From assembly GCA_047967505.1 (NCBI GenBank), contig CM106539.1: a stretch of 64,000 nucleotides of DNA, one strand, 5' to 3'. Shown in pieces: positions 54,228 through 64,000 of this stretch (the first letter of the stretch is position 1; every line of letters begins with the position of its first letter). The position numbers were made by a program, and so were the translations under genes. Source of the stretch: Dipteris shenzhenensis. Lineage: Eukaryota > Polypodiophyta > Polypodiopsida > Gleicheniales. Below the pieces are notes generated by a model that was given only the letters and a program-made list of their open reading frames with translations, searched no databases and was not told the origin of the DNA.

Positions 54228-55873
54228 CTCCCCCTCGAGCTCAATCCCAATCCTTGCACACCAAGTAGGTCTCTGAACTTGCGCAGCTTCTCTATGCCCA
54301 ATGCTTTCATGAATATGTCAGCTACCTGATCCTCTGTGCTGACATAAACTAGATCAATAAGACCTAGTAAAACCTTTTCCCGCACATAGTGATAATGCAC
54401 CTCAATGTGCTTTGTTCTAGCATGATAGACTGGGTTATTTGCCAAGTGTATACTGCTCATGTTGTCACAATAAATGACAACTGGCCCATTTGTAGACTGA
54501 TGCATATCGTAAAGTAGCTTATGCAACCAAGCTACCTCACATGCAGCCATTGCTGCACCCCTGTACTCAGCCTCTGTGCTCGACAAGGCAACTATAGGCT
54601 GTTTCTTGCTGCTCCAGGTGACTGCAGCACTCCCAAAAGAAAACACATATCCACTGGTAGATCGTCTATCAGAAGTACTACCAGCCCAATTAGCATTAGT
54701 GTATCCATGCAACTGTATCTGAACCCCAGCCTCATAAAATAGTCCATACTGCAATGTGGACTTCACATACCTGAGTATGCGTCTAGCTACATCCAAATGC
54801 GGTTTCCTTGGAGCCTGCATAAACTGACTTACCAATCCAACATCATAGCTTAAATCTGGCCTGGTAATAGTCATATAAATCAAACTTCCTACTATGTGTC
54901 TGTAAATAGTAGGGTCTTCTAGAAGCTCACCTGCATCTGTGCTCAGCTTCACATTCTGCTCCAAAGGAACTGAAATAGGCTTACAGCCGGTCATCCCATA
55001 TTTGGACAGCATATCTAATCCATACTGCCTTTGCAAGAGCTGTATCCCACTTGGTGATCTAATCACCTCAATGCCCAAGAAATAACACAGCTCTCCCAAA
55101 TCCTTCATCTCAAACTTCTGCTTCAATAGCATTTTCACATGAAGGATATCTTCATCACTATCACCTGTGATGATCAAATCATCAACATAAATGACAAGCA
55201 GCATAATACCTTTCTCTGTTTTTCTCACATAGAGTGAGAAATCTGCCTTGGAAATCTGAAAGCCAATAGTGACAAGATACTATCCTATCTTGTCAGACCA
55301 TGCTCTAGGTGCTTGCTTCAAGCCATACAACGCTTTCTTCAACCTGCAAACAAACTCAGGATGAATAGCATGAACATAACCTAGTGGCTACTCCATAAAG
55401 ACCTCTTCTTGCAAATCACGATGCAAGAAGGCATTCTTTACATCCATCTGATGTAAAGACCATCCCTTTGATGTAGCCATAGCAATGACTGCTCTTACAG
55501 TTGCCATCCTTGCAACCGGACTGAATGTTTCTTCATAATCATTGCCATATGTTTGTGCATACCCCTTGACAACTAATCTTGCCTTGTATCTATTCACAGA
55601 ACCATCTGCATTGTGCTTGATCTTATAAACCCACTTACAGCCAATTGCATTCTCGTCTTTAGGAAAAGGCACCAATTCCCATGTAGCATTTGCTTCCAAG
55701 GCATCCATTTCTTCATCCATGGCTTTCTCCCATTTTTCATTTCCCATGGCTTGCTCAAAAGAAGTGGGTTCTAGTTCCTGTATCACTTTGACCATATAGG
55801 CATAGTGAATGGCTGTAAATCCATCATATTTCAGCCTATCCACAGGATACCTAGCTCTGGTAAACCTGTGCAA
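54188..55873 (-). pseudogene. Copia-2 reverse transcriptase and RNase H
   Basis: One frame with TAG stops at 55388 (FME*PLGY) and near 55280 (KIG*YLV), both at expected Gln. RT motifs: WKVYK-like [56 protein letters not shown] and the active site YVDDLIITGD. RNase H: SSTEAEYRG and IYCDNMSS are intact, but the usual TDADWAG reads TNANWAGS with both Asp changed to Asn. The frame ends CDIPG inside the LTR. The protein would copy genomic RNA into cDNA; this copy should be inactive. Confidence 0.9.
54228..54236 (-). promoter_or_regulatory. Copia-2 polypurine tract
   Basis: Minus strand GAGGGGGAG directly before the 3' LTR. Confidence 0.85.
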
Positions 55874-57381
55874 AATAGCTCACTTCCGGGTGCTCTCAAA
55901 ACATCCCTGGTCTTCCTTACTCCAGGTGTAACAACAGAAGGAATACCCAACTCATCATCAATGCTCTGTTCTGAGCCACTAGATTCACCATCCACATAAG
56001 AGTGAACTGCATTCACATCAAACATGGGCTGATCTACCTTCTCTTTTCCTTTTCGTGATACCTGCGTACCACTATCTACATTGCTTTGAGGAGATTCTCC
56101 TGATCTCAATCTTCCTGTCCATGGTGAAGTATGTGAACCACTGCTAGAGGACACTGCAGGTCCACTGATATTTTGTAACTGCTGCATTGAATTCTGTGCA
56201 GCATTACCATTTTGTGCATCTACATCAATCATCACATTTACTGGTTTATACCAGCTGCTCATCTCATCAAAAACGACATCTTTGCTCAATGTAAACTTAC
56301 GAGTAGAAGGGTTATAGCATCTATACCCTTTCTGCTGCAGAGAATAACCAATAAAGATGCACTTCTCAGCTTTTGGATCCAACTTGGACCTCAACTCATC
56401 TAGCACATGAACATAGGAAATGCAACCAAAAATTTTCAGATGAGAAATGTCTAGTTTCCTACCAGTATACATCTCCTCTGGCGTCATGCCATGTATTGCT
56501 ACAGTGGGAGTCCTGTTCATTATGTAAACTGCTATAGCAACTGCTTCAACCCAATAATAATCTGGTAGATCTTTTTCATTTAGCATGGCCCGAGATACCT
56601 CTCCAATATGCCTGTTTTTCCTTTCTGCAAGTCCATTTTGCTGTGGGGTATGACTGCATGAATATTGCTGCTTTATGCCATGCTCCTGCAGGAACCTTGC
56701 AAACTCATTTGAGAGGTACTCTACCCCTCCATCTGACCTTAGGCATTTTATTTGCTGGCCTGTTTCTTTTTCAACCATAGCTTTAAAAGCTTTGAAGTGC
56801 CCAAACACTTCACTTTTCTTTTTCATGAAATACACCCAAACTTTTCTGCTGAAGTCATCAATAAAAGTGACAAAATAGTGACAGCCTCCAATAGATGCAG
56901 CTTTAGTAGTCCACACATCAGAGTGGATTAATTCCAATGGCTTTTTACTCTCTTGAACATGCCTAGGAAATGGTTTCCTTGCCTATTTTCCAAATTGACA
57001 GGCTTCACAAACCTTATGCATTTCTGCAACCTTGAATTTAGGCAATCCTGCAATAATATTTTAGGCTTGCATTGATTTAAGTCGATGTATATTAACATGA
57101 CCAATGCGTTTATGCCAGATATCAATATCTGCAACTACACCGGTCCCATGTGCAAACATTGCTGCACTCAATTCAGGCATGTCCGCATCCAACGTAAACA
57201 TCCTGCCCTTCTTCTTTCCTTTTGCTATCAAGCGACCGTTATTTTTCATATCCTCAACAAAGCATCCATGAGGATTAAATCTGACCTGCAAGCCCTGCTC
57301 AACCATTTGACCAATAGAAACCAAGTTCTTGGTGATGTTCGGGACATGAAATACATCAGACAGGTATTTCTTTTTCCCATC
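55831..57381 (-). pseudogene. Copia-2 integrase
   Basis: Zinc part IWHKRIGHVNIHRLKSM...CEACQFGK with TAA at 57061 and a TAG near 56983 (both Gln codons altered). The core carries HSDVWTT, TFIDDFSRKVWVYF, KCLRSDGGVEYLS and PQQNGLAERKNRHIG, so the D,D,E triad is present. WVEAVAIAVYIMNRTPT and the linker to RT follow. From 56937 to about 55870 the frame is open for more than 350 codons; a frameshift near 55860 separates it from RT. Confidence 0.9.
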
Positions 57382-57940
57382 CTACATAGACAAAGGAATT
57401 TTACCAATTTGCACAATAGGATGTGCAGTATCATCTCCAATCTCCACAAATCCTAGTTTTTCCATTTTCCTTGCATCTTGCATCCATTCTGCATGACCTG
57501 TCATGTGGTTTGACGCACTTGAGTCAACATACCACACATCATTTCGTTCTTCTGCACTTGTCACAGAATTTGTCATATGCTGCACCATAAATAGATGCTC
57601 ATTTCTGTCATCACCCTGTCTACTAGAAGATGCATAATTGCCTTGCTGCAATTTTCCATTCATAATGTCATTCTGCTTTTTGTAGCAGTCCTTAGCCATA
57701 TGACCCATTCTACTATAGTAGTAGCATTCAACATTGTTGTTTGCATTTTGGCCTCTCTGCCATCCACCATGGCCTCTTTGGCTCCCCCTGCCTCTAGAGT
57801 TACCACGTCCTCCTCCATAGGACTGGTTTTCTTGAGTTTGTTGCATATTCTGATTTCTACCATGGCCTACAGATCGACCTCCTCTACCTCTGCCTCTACC
57901 TCTTCCAGCATTTGAAGACAGTTTCTTTTGAAGTTCCTCC
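57382..57940 (-). pseudogene. Copia-2 gag C-terminus and protease
   Basis: RG-rich tail (GRGRGRGG, NSRGRGSQRG), a zinc knuckle reading CYYYSRMGHMAKDC (second Cys to Tyr) and protease WYVDSSASNHMT (catalytic DSGA changed to DSSA). It ends at a TAG where Gln is expected. Both missense changes are G-to-A on the coding strand. This frame is offset from the gag N-terminus. Confidence 0.87.
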
Positions 57941-57964
57941 TAAAGAAGATGCACCCCCATTTCT

Positions 57965-58546
57965 CTACTCTTCAGAAATTAGAAGAGCAAACAACTCTTC
58001 AAAATCAGGAAATTTTTCATGGACGGCAATGGATGTCCGGAACTGTGCATAATCCTTTCCTAGACCATTCAAGGTCACAGAAACTAGATCATCATCTTCC
58101 ACTGGCGACCCAATGGAAGCAAGTGCATCTGCAATTTTCTTCACCTTCATGTGGTAGTCATTGATGCTCAAATTTTCTCTCTGCACATTGTGCAACTCCT
58201 GTTTGAGCTGCATTTTCCTGGCTTGCGTATTTGTGCTGTACATTTTTGCCAAAGTATCCCATGCCTCCTTTGGGATACTTACATCCTGAATATGCACAAT
58301 CATAGAATCATAAATACTGATAGACAGCCAGTACATAACTTTTCTGGCTCTCTCATGCCATCCTTTAAATGCCTGCATTTCCTGTTGATTGGGAACATTA
58401 GGAAGAACTGGTTCTTCTTCATTTCCTGTAATGAACTCCCAATAGCCTTTTCCCATAAGGAAATTCGTCATTCTAAACTTCCATGCCTGGAAGTTGTTCT
58501 TGTCAAGCTTTTCAGTGACAATCTGTGAAAGAGAATCAGACGCCAT
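57965..58546 (-). pseudogene. Copia-2 gag N-terminal domain
   Basis: From the ATG at 58546, 193 residues: NFQAWKFRMTNFLMGKGYWEFI, AWDTLAKMY, MQLKQELHNVQR and LNGLGKDYAQFRTSI are classic Copia gag (UBN2 type). It ends SEE* at a TAG that probably replaced Gln; a frameshift follows before the RG-rich tail. Confidence 0.88.
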
Positions 58547-59059
58547 TACAGAACATTGCAAAATATTCTGTCACTATAGAAAAACACAGCTTTTGCCTCA
58601 CACGGGTAGATCTGCAAAACTAACGAAAGTGGTATTTGACCACACAGTCACTTCCTAGTGACGATTTTGCATCAACAGGCAACAAGCATGATTCTGCAAC
58701 TCCTAATATCTCTGCACACAAGCATACGATGCAATTTCTGCGGCAACTTTTCACCGACCAGTAGAGTAGTGGTCGCACAGCAAAAACAAGGCCTCTTTCT
58801 GAGTGCCTGCGAAGAACTTCCGCCTTCAAAAAGGGCCTCAAAATGGCCTCGAATCAGAAAAATAATGTCACCCGCAGCATATACTGTGCTCTCGCCACAC
58901 CACGAAGGGCGTCTCAATCTGAGATAGTGCACTCTTGCACTTCTGGCTGTGCTACCTGCAGAGATTTGCTCCCAAACTCGAAATAGGAAAGCAACACTGG
59001 TCCTCTTACCAGGACACCGCGAACTTGGTTTGCTTTCTTGAGCTCCTTACCACGAACAA

Positions 59060-59072
59060 GGCTCTGATACCA
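59060..59072 (-). promoter_or_regulatory. Copia-2 primer-binding site
   Basis: Minus strand TGGTATCAGAGCC, complementary to initiator Met-tRNA, directly after the 5' LTR. Confidence 0.93.
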
Positions 59073-59426
59073 TGTGAAGATAGTGGGAGAGAGGGAAGGA
59101 GTCTCACTTGCGGCTTTCTCTCATACACAATGGGGGAATACACACACAAAGGTGGAGGCTGAAAACAGTTTTCCTCTTCTTAGTTGTGAAAGCCAAAAGA
59201 ACTCTAGTACAAAGAAATAGAAGAACCCTATATGTGGGTCTCAAACCAAACTCAACTAACTAAGGTGGCATACTAACTGAGCCACGAACTAGAGTAGATA
59301 AGGATAGCTGTCATCTAGCTATTATTCGTGGGCGGTGTACCAACCGCATCTGCAGCTAACAAGTCGGTGACATAAATGCACAACGGTCACCCTGGCATAT
59401 CGCGAGTGGAGCTCGATATCTCAACA
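59073..59426 (-). repeat. Copia-2 5' LTR
   Basis: 354 bp; differs from the 3' LTR at nine sites that I count, seven of them transitions. Confidence 0.94.
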
Positions 59427-59720
59427 CTTGTTCCTTTCTTGAAGGGGTTTGGTTCCTCCCTTCATGGGTTGGTTTGACATTGCTTTGAGTAGGTTGAATT
59501 TTTTAGCTTCTTGATTGTGCAGGCTCGGCCTTCCTTGCTTGAGCTGGTTCCTCTCTTCAGGGGCTTGGCCCCTCCCTTCATGTCGCTTCCTCTTTCCTTT
59601 CTTTGAGCTCCCTAATTGTTGCAGGCTTGGCCCTTCTTATTGCTTTCCTGAAGGGGGCTAGTTCCTCCCTTGAGGCTCCTTTTCTTTGCAGTCAATTGGA
59701 CTTCTTTAATTCAAGATCTT
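59427..59720. repeat. Degenerate GGCTTGGCCCTTC-type repeats
   Basis: Variants of (C/T)TTGGCCC(C/T)TC, GGTTCCTCCCTT and CTTGATTGT.CAGGCT recur here and also left of Copia-2 at 53765-53873, so Copia-2 inserted into this tandem repeat. Confidence 0.75.
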
Positions 59721-60639
59721 TGTCTTTTGCACTTTTTGCCCAAATGTCAAATTGAGCTAGAACATCTACTTTCTCATCGTAGATAGCTGTAGCAGGTAGT
59801 CACATTTGATATGTCCATGACCTGGGCAATGGCAAATGACATACTCTACATACGGAACTTGCATGCATAAACACCCTAAAGAAAAAGACACGCACAGGGG
59901 GTAGCACACAGGCCATCGAATCATATCATCATTTGTGATGAGTGTATGGCAGACCATGCATTTCGGACCCTACTGCATAACAGGATAGGGATTTGCTTTA
60001 ACTATTGCGATCGTCAATACTACAGTCTGGCTTTGTACATGAAGAAGTTGCTTCTTGATTGCTTCCTCCCTCATCCTAAGGCTGGGGATGTTCTTTTCAT
60101 CTCCTCCACTCTTTGCTCACTCCATGCAACAGCTTCATCTGATTCCCTCAGCATCTCTTGAAGTTTCTTAAATTACTCAAAAACATCAACATGGGCCATT
60201 TCCAAGACTTTCACTCTAGTTTGGAAATCTCTCATGACGACAGACTGCTTTTCAAAACTTTCAAAAGCCACTACAAGATCGTGCACAACCCTATCGTAAT
60301 CTTATTGTTGGGTCTTATAGCATACTATTTGAACTTCCATAAGTGTTTCTAGATAACAACCCCCACTGTGGCTGCTGCAACTTACTCCACCGTGGCTATT
60401 CTCTATATCCTTCGTGGCCTGGAGAGCTACCTCATTGCAATGACATTTTGCGGCTTAAGGAAATTCCAAACTCTCGACTATCTTATCAACCTCTCTATAG
60501 CAAGCATCTCCCAACTCTTTAGGCTAATCTGATGAGCTATAGTAGACCTCATTACACACTCGAACCACCAACTGCTTGCTTGCCTTTGCCAACTTGTACA
60601 CCATAGTAACTCCTCCTTTCGCTTGAGGTCCTCTCCATC
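59721..60639. other. Intergenic, nothing recognised
   Basis: No supported gene on either strand; only short ORFs without motifs. Confidence 0.4.
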
Positions 60640-60870
60640 ATGGTATTGGTGCTCTATACAACTTCATGCCACCATCATGTCTAGCCAAAACAAACCTACA
60701 TCATGAGCTTGATGAGTACCTTAAAGGAGCAGGGAAAACAATAGCTAGGGAAATTAATATTCACCATATTTTCCAAATCCAATTTATATAGCCAATTGCG
60801 AAGCATGTCCTCCTTGTAGCTATTATACTCCCTCTTCTCCAGGTCTGCTTTAGTGAGGAGGTCGTTACTG
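60640..60870. repeat. Dispersed repeat, copy 2 (pair with 52317-52530)
   Basis: Collinear with 52317-52530; contains an additional short segment near 60780-60810. Confidence 0.78.
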
Positions 60871-61045
60871 GAGAAAGAAACGGTCGAGAGGGATAGAAGA
60901 CGAAACAGTGAAGGAAATTGAATAGTGGAGGCTTAAGTTTGCAGTCTGAGTGCAAGGGAGAAAGAAATGGTCAAGGGTCATAAAAGATAAAACAATGAAG
61001 GGAATGGAATCGTGGAGGCTTAAGTTTGTAGCCCGACTACAAGAA
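60871..61045. repeat. 87-bp tandem dimer
   Basis: GAGAAAGAAA(C/T)GGTC begins at 60871 and 60958; GTGGAGGCTTAAGTTTG occurs in both units. Confidence 0.88.
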
Positions 61046-61099
61046 ACTATCAAGGTGAGAACCACCACGATGGTTGGCTCGAAATTCAAGGCGATAGTA

Positions 61100-61890
61100 C
61101 TACCTTGCATGGTAATGAGTGATTAGAGATGATTAGGATTCATGATTTATGTATGTAGTAATTATTGCCATCTTCCATCGGTGGTGGCATCTGAGATTAC
61201 CACCCACATCTATGGTGTGGCGGTTAAGATTCCAACGGGCTAGTAGTTGATTACCAGCCACCGCAGTGGCCCACAATTTCTCACCTGACAGTTACCACCA
61301 CCAGGCTTGCTTGCATGATTACTATGAGTGCAGTAAATTACCAGTCACCGGGGTTGCATGCTTAGTAGAGTGCATGGTAATGAGTGATTAGAGGTGATTA
61401 GGCTTCATGATTTACTTTTGTGGCAATTATTGGCCGGTGGTGGTGGTGGCTCTCATCAGCCACGTTTGTGGTGGCTAAGATTCCACTTGGTTGGCAGTTA
61501 ATTACTAGCCACCACAGTGGCTTGTGATTACTCACCTACTAGTTACCACCATTGGTCTTGCATGCATGATTACTACGAGTGCAGTAAATTACCAGTCACT
61601 AGGCTTACATGCTCAGCAGATTACTAGAGTGGATGGTAATGAGTGCTTAGAGGTGATTAGGCTTCATGATTTACTTTTATGGTAATTACTTCCCGGTGGT
61701 GGTGGCTCTCATTAGCCACATCTGCCATGGCCAAGATTCCATCGGGATAACAGTTAATTATCAACTACTGCAGTCGCCTACAATCACTCACCTACTAGTT
61801 ACCACCACTGGGCATCTACTTCATGATTATGAACCACGTTGTAATTAATTGCCATTACCCATTTGGGGTGGTGCCTAAGATTCCACGGTG
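61100..61890. repeat. About 260-bp tandem repeat, three units
   Basis: GGTAATGAGTG starts near 61111, 61376 and 61635. Each unit carries GGTGATTAGGCTTCATGATT, a CGGTGGTGGTGG stretch, TTACCACCAC and a GCATGATTACTA(C/T)GAGTGCAG segment. A further partial unit begins at the end of the window (63945-64000). Confidence 0.9.
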
Positions 61891-62570
61891 GTGGCCTGCA
61901 ATTAATATGGATGGAACATCGAGCCTCCAGGCCTTCATCCACCACGGTGGATCAAACTTTATGATATATACGATCTGTGGCATTTGGTATTTTGCTACAT
62001 TGCTCTCATCCAAACCTACTCTGCCACTTTGCTCCACACACCCTCCTCTAGCTCTCTTTCGCCCCTGTTCTAGTTTTCTCCATGCTCCCTCCTCCAACTC
62101 TCATCACTCATCTGCTCCCCTGCTCATCCGCTCCACTGCTCACCCACTCATCTTCACCATGCCTATTGTAACTACTACCACCCCTTGATGCAATGTGGTT
62201 CCAATGTTATCTGCCTTCTCGTATAAGGTAATTGCATTGCACTCACCTGGACTGGAAATCTTGGCTCTAGTGGACACCCTTTGTTCCCATGGTCGATTCC
62301 CCCCATATCTACATGTCACCACCTTGGATGACATGGTCACAGAGGTCATCTATATCATTGTGATGTATAGGTTCTCCCTAGACATCAACGAAGGCCTCAG
62401 GATTTTCACAGCAGAGTACTCTCATCTTGTTGGGGGGGCCGTAATTTGAGTCCTAGAAATGTGCATGGTCTTTGGCCTCTCCATCATCTCCTCCATTGGC
62501 TCCCTAAAAAATTTTAATGCAACAAGATGGGCTGGTAGCAATACTGAGTTGTATAAATTTCCTCTTGCTC
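61891..62570. other. Intergenic, nothing recognised
   Basis: Pyrimidine-rich stretch near 62000-62180 gives Pro/Ser ORFs without motifs; no gene called. Confidence 0.4.
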
Positions 62571-62574
62571 AACA

Positions 62575-62850
62575 AGGCTCATACCCACTTAGCAATGGTT
62601 GGATGTAATCTTTTGGCCTCTAAGGCTCTCAACAATCTTTTGGCTCACCGGATGTAATCTTTTAGTCTCTAAGGCTCTCAACAATTGCTTAGTTTCTACA
62701 TTTATGTAATCTTTTTTGTTCAATTTGAGGCTCTCAGTATGCACTATTGTTAACTTTTATATTTGAGTGGTTATGGTCGCTAGATGCAATCTATTGGCCT
62801 CTAAGGCTCTAAGCAATTGCTTAATTTTTATAAATGTATGATCCTCTGTT
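62575..62850. repeat. Minisatellite of TGTAATCTTTTGGCCTCTAA units
   Basis: GGATGTAATCTTTT..CTCTAAGGCTCTCAACAAT recurs near 62605, 62651 and 62790 with spacing irregularities. Confidence 0.75.
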
Positions 62851-63229
62851 CAAATTTTGCTCATTATAAGTTCTTGTTAATTTTTATATAACCTATTATT
62901 GGATGTAGATGTAATCTCTTTTGCTCAATTTTAACTCGATGAATTGTAGTTGATTATCTGGATGGCATCACTGGAACCTCTAGTCACTGCGGTGGCTCAT
63001 AATACTTTTGCTCTCATTTAGGATTTACTGCAACAAGGACTACAATACCAGTAAAGGAGGATTGCAATTTCCTTGGTTTAGGACCAAAATATTGTGAAAA
63101 TAGCTCCAACAACCCACCGTTGTGGTTGCATGGAGATATGCCTAGAAAGATACAATTAAACTTTTAGAAAATATAATTGATGACATGGCCCTTGAGGGGT
63201 CCCATAAAAATAGGTAATGGAGCCATAAC
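62851..63229. other. Intergenic, nothing recognised
   Basis: No supported gene or repeat unit. Confidence 0.35.
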
Positions 63230-63810
63230 TCCAAGAACATCATGGTGGTTGCTCCAAGCCAACCTTGAATTCTGGGCAATGAGAGGTGGTCAGCAAGCTA
63301 GAGACACCACTACGACGATGTTCAAAAGGATAGATTGCGTCTCATTATTATAACAAGAACCAGTGCGGTGGTCTCTCCAAGCCAACCTTGAATTTTCATG
63401 ATCTGCATGGGTGCACTGCCCAGTGACACGTGGCATAGCTGCAGTAAAAGGCTACACAATGACAGGTGGTTAGGCTAGAGACTGCACTGCGGCATTGTTC
63501 AGAATGATAGATTGCATCTCATTATTACGCCAAGAACTAGCGCGGCGGTCTCTTCAAGCCAACCTTGAAATTTCATGATCTGCATGGGCACACTGCCTAG
63601 TGACAAGTGGCAATGCTACGCCAAAGGCTTCATGACGATGATAGGTGATCAGGCCAGAGACTACATTGTGCAAAGTAGTGCAGAGATGTGCGATGATGAG
63701 TGATCTGGCCTGCACTACGAAAAGTAGTGCAGAGATGCATGATGTAGTGCAGAGTGTCAAGCTCTGCAGTGTTCAAAATAAATAGATTGCATCTCATTAT
63801 TATGCTTGTG
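63230..63810. repeat. About 177-bp tandem repeat, diverged
   Basis: CAAGCCAACCTTGAA at about 63255, 63379 and 63556, and GATAGATTGC(G/A)TCTCATTATTA at about 63328, 63507 and (altered) 63781. One unit is shortened to about 124 bp. AAAGTAGTGCAGAGATG is additionally duplicated near 63674 and 63722. Confidence 0.82.
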
Positions 63811-63944
63811 TGACATCATGATGTTGGGAAAATTTCCAGCGAGAGCGCGGATCTGTGCAAAATTTAAAATCTCACCCACGAGCACATTGCGTCGCAGCCC
63901 CAAAAGGGCCCGAAAAATAGTTCCGTGATTGGATACACCCAAGC

Positions 63945-64000
63945 TAACATTGATCCAATAAATTACCAATCATCGGGCTTGCATGCTCAGTAGAGTGTAG
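63945..64000. repeat. Start of another 260-bp repeat unit at window edge
   Basis: AAATTACCAATCATCGGGCTTGCATGCTCAGTAGAGTG matches the end of the units at 61345-61375 and 61585-61632; the array probably continues beyond the window. Confidence 0.75.

Larger units (their letters stand above)
53874..59426 (-). mobile_element. Copia-2: Ty1/Copia LTR retrotransposon, younger, defective
   Basis: 5.55 kb on the minus strand with 354-bp LTRs at both ends, primer site at 59061-59072, gag, protease, integrase, RT, RNase H and a purine tract (54228-54236). Flanks CTTGC and CTTGT fit a 5-bp target duplication with one C/T change. LTRs differ at 9 of 354 positions by my count, so insertion is much more recent than Copia-1. 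It belongs to a different family (shorter LTR, different gag). All protein domains are collinear and undeleted; defects are point stops, missense changes at key sites and two frameshifts. Confidence 0.94.

Overview
This 64 kb window looks like nuclear DNA of a land plant, most likely a fern or another seed-free vascular plant. The evidence is: an intron-bearing plant pectin methylesterase with canonical GT/AG splicing; a very long PLS-type pentatricopeptide (PPR) protein with the repetitive style familiar from ferns and lycophytes; Arabidopsis-type telomere-like repeats (TTTAGGG/CCCTAAA); and very low gene density with abundant decayed Ty1/Copia, Helentron-like, SINE-like and satellite DNA. 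The fern call is an inference. Only two genes look intact: the pectinesterase (4778-6795, minus, two exons) and the PPR protein (23203-26190, minus, no intron).

Layout. 1-2755: 182-bp satellite with a partial four-monomer higher-order pattern. 2861-4060: further tandem repeats. 4778-6795: pectinesterase. 7000-11000: non-coding, with microsatellites, a trinucleotide-rich minisatellite and copy 1 of a dispersed repeat. 11008-11340: relic Copia gag. 11940-13380: a large inverted structure with telomere-like arms pointing outward around a core of alternating palindromic units. 13503-16302: two coding blocks of a DUF7869-like mobile or domesticated gene, followed by three copies of a palindromic motif. 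17070: primer-binding site of a decayed Copia. 23203-26190: PPR gene, then a tRNA-derived SINE. 27450-32690: no recognisable gene. 32690-34870 (minus): relic Helentron with Pif1-type helicase followed by an apurinic-type endonuclease. 35590-36092: dispersed repeat copy 2. 40002-46696: 6.7-kb Copia element (plus) with LTRs, a 1.15-kb nested insertion and a 518-bp internal inversion. 50357-51110: dispersed repeat copy 3. 53874-59426: a younger Copia element (minus) with 354-bp LTRs about 97.5% identical. 60871-64000: tandem repeats with periods of 87, about 260 and about 177 bp.

The two intact genes are not functionally linked: one acts in the cell wall, the other is probably an organellar RNA-binding factor. 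Nearly everything else is mobile DNA and its decay. Two themes recur. Small internal inversions appear in several elements (DUF7869-like gene, Copia RT, dispersed repeat). Most inactivating changes in the Copia copies are C-to-T or G-to-A transitions, as expected from deamination of methylated cytosine. The most unusual objects are the telomere-armed palindrome, the helicase-endonuclease relic and the DUF7869-like gene.
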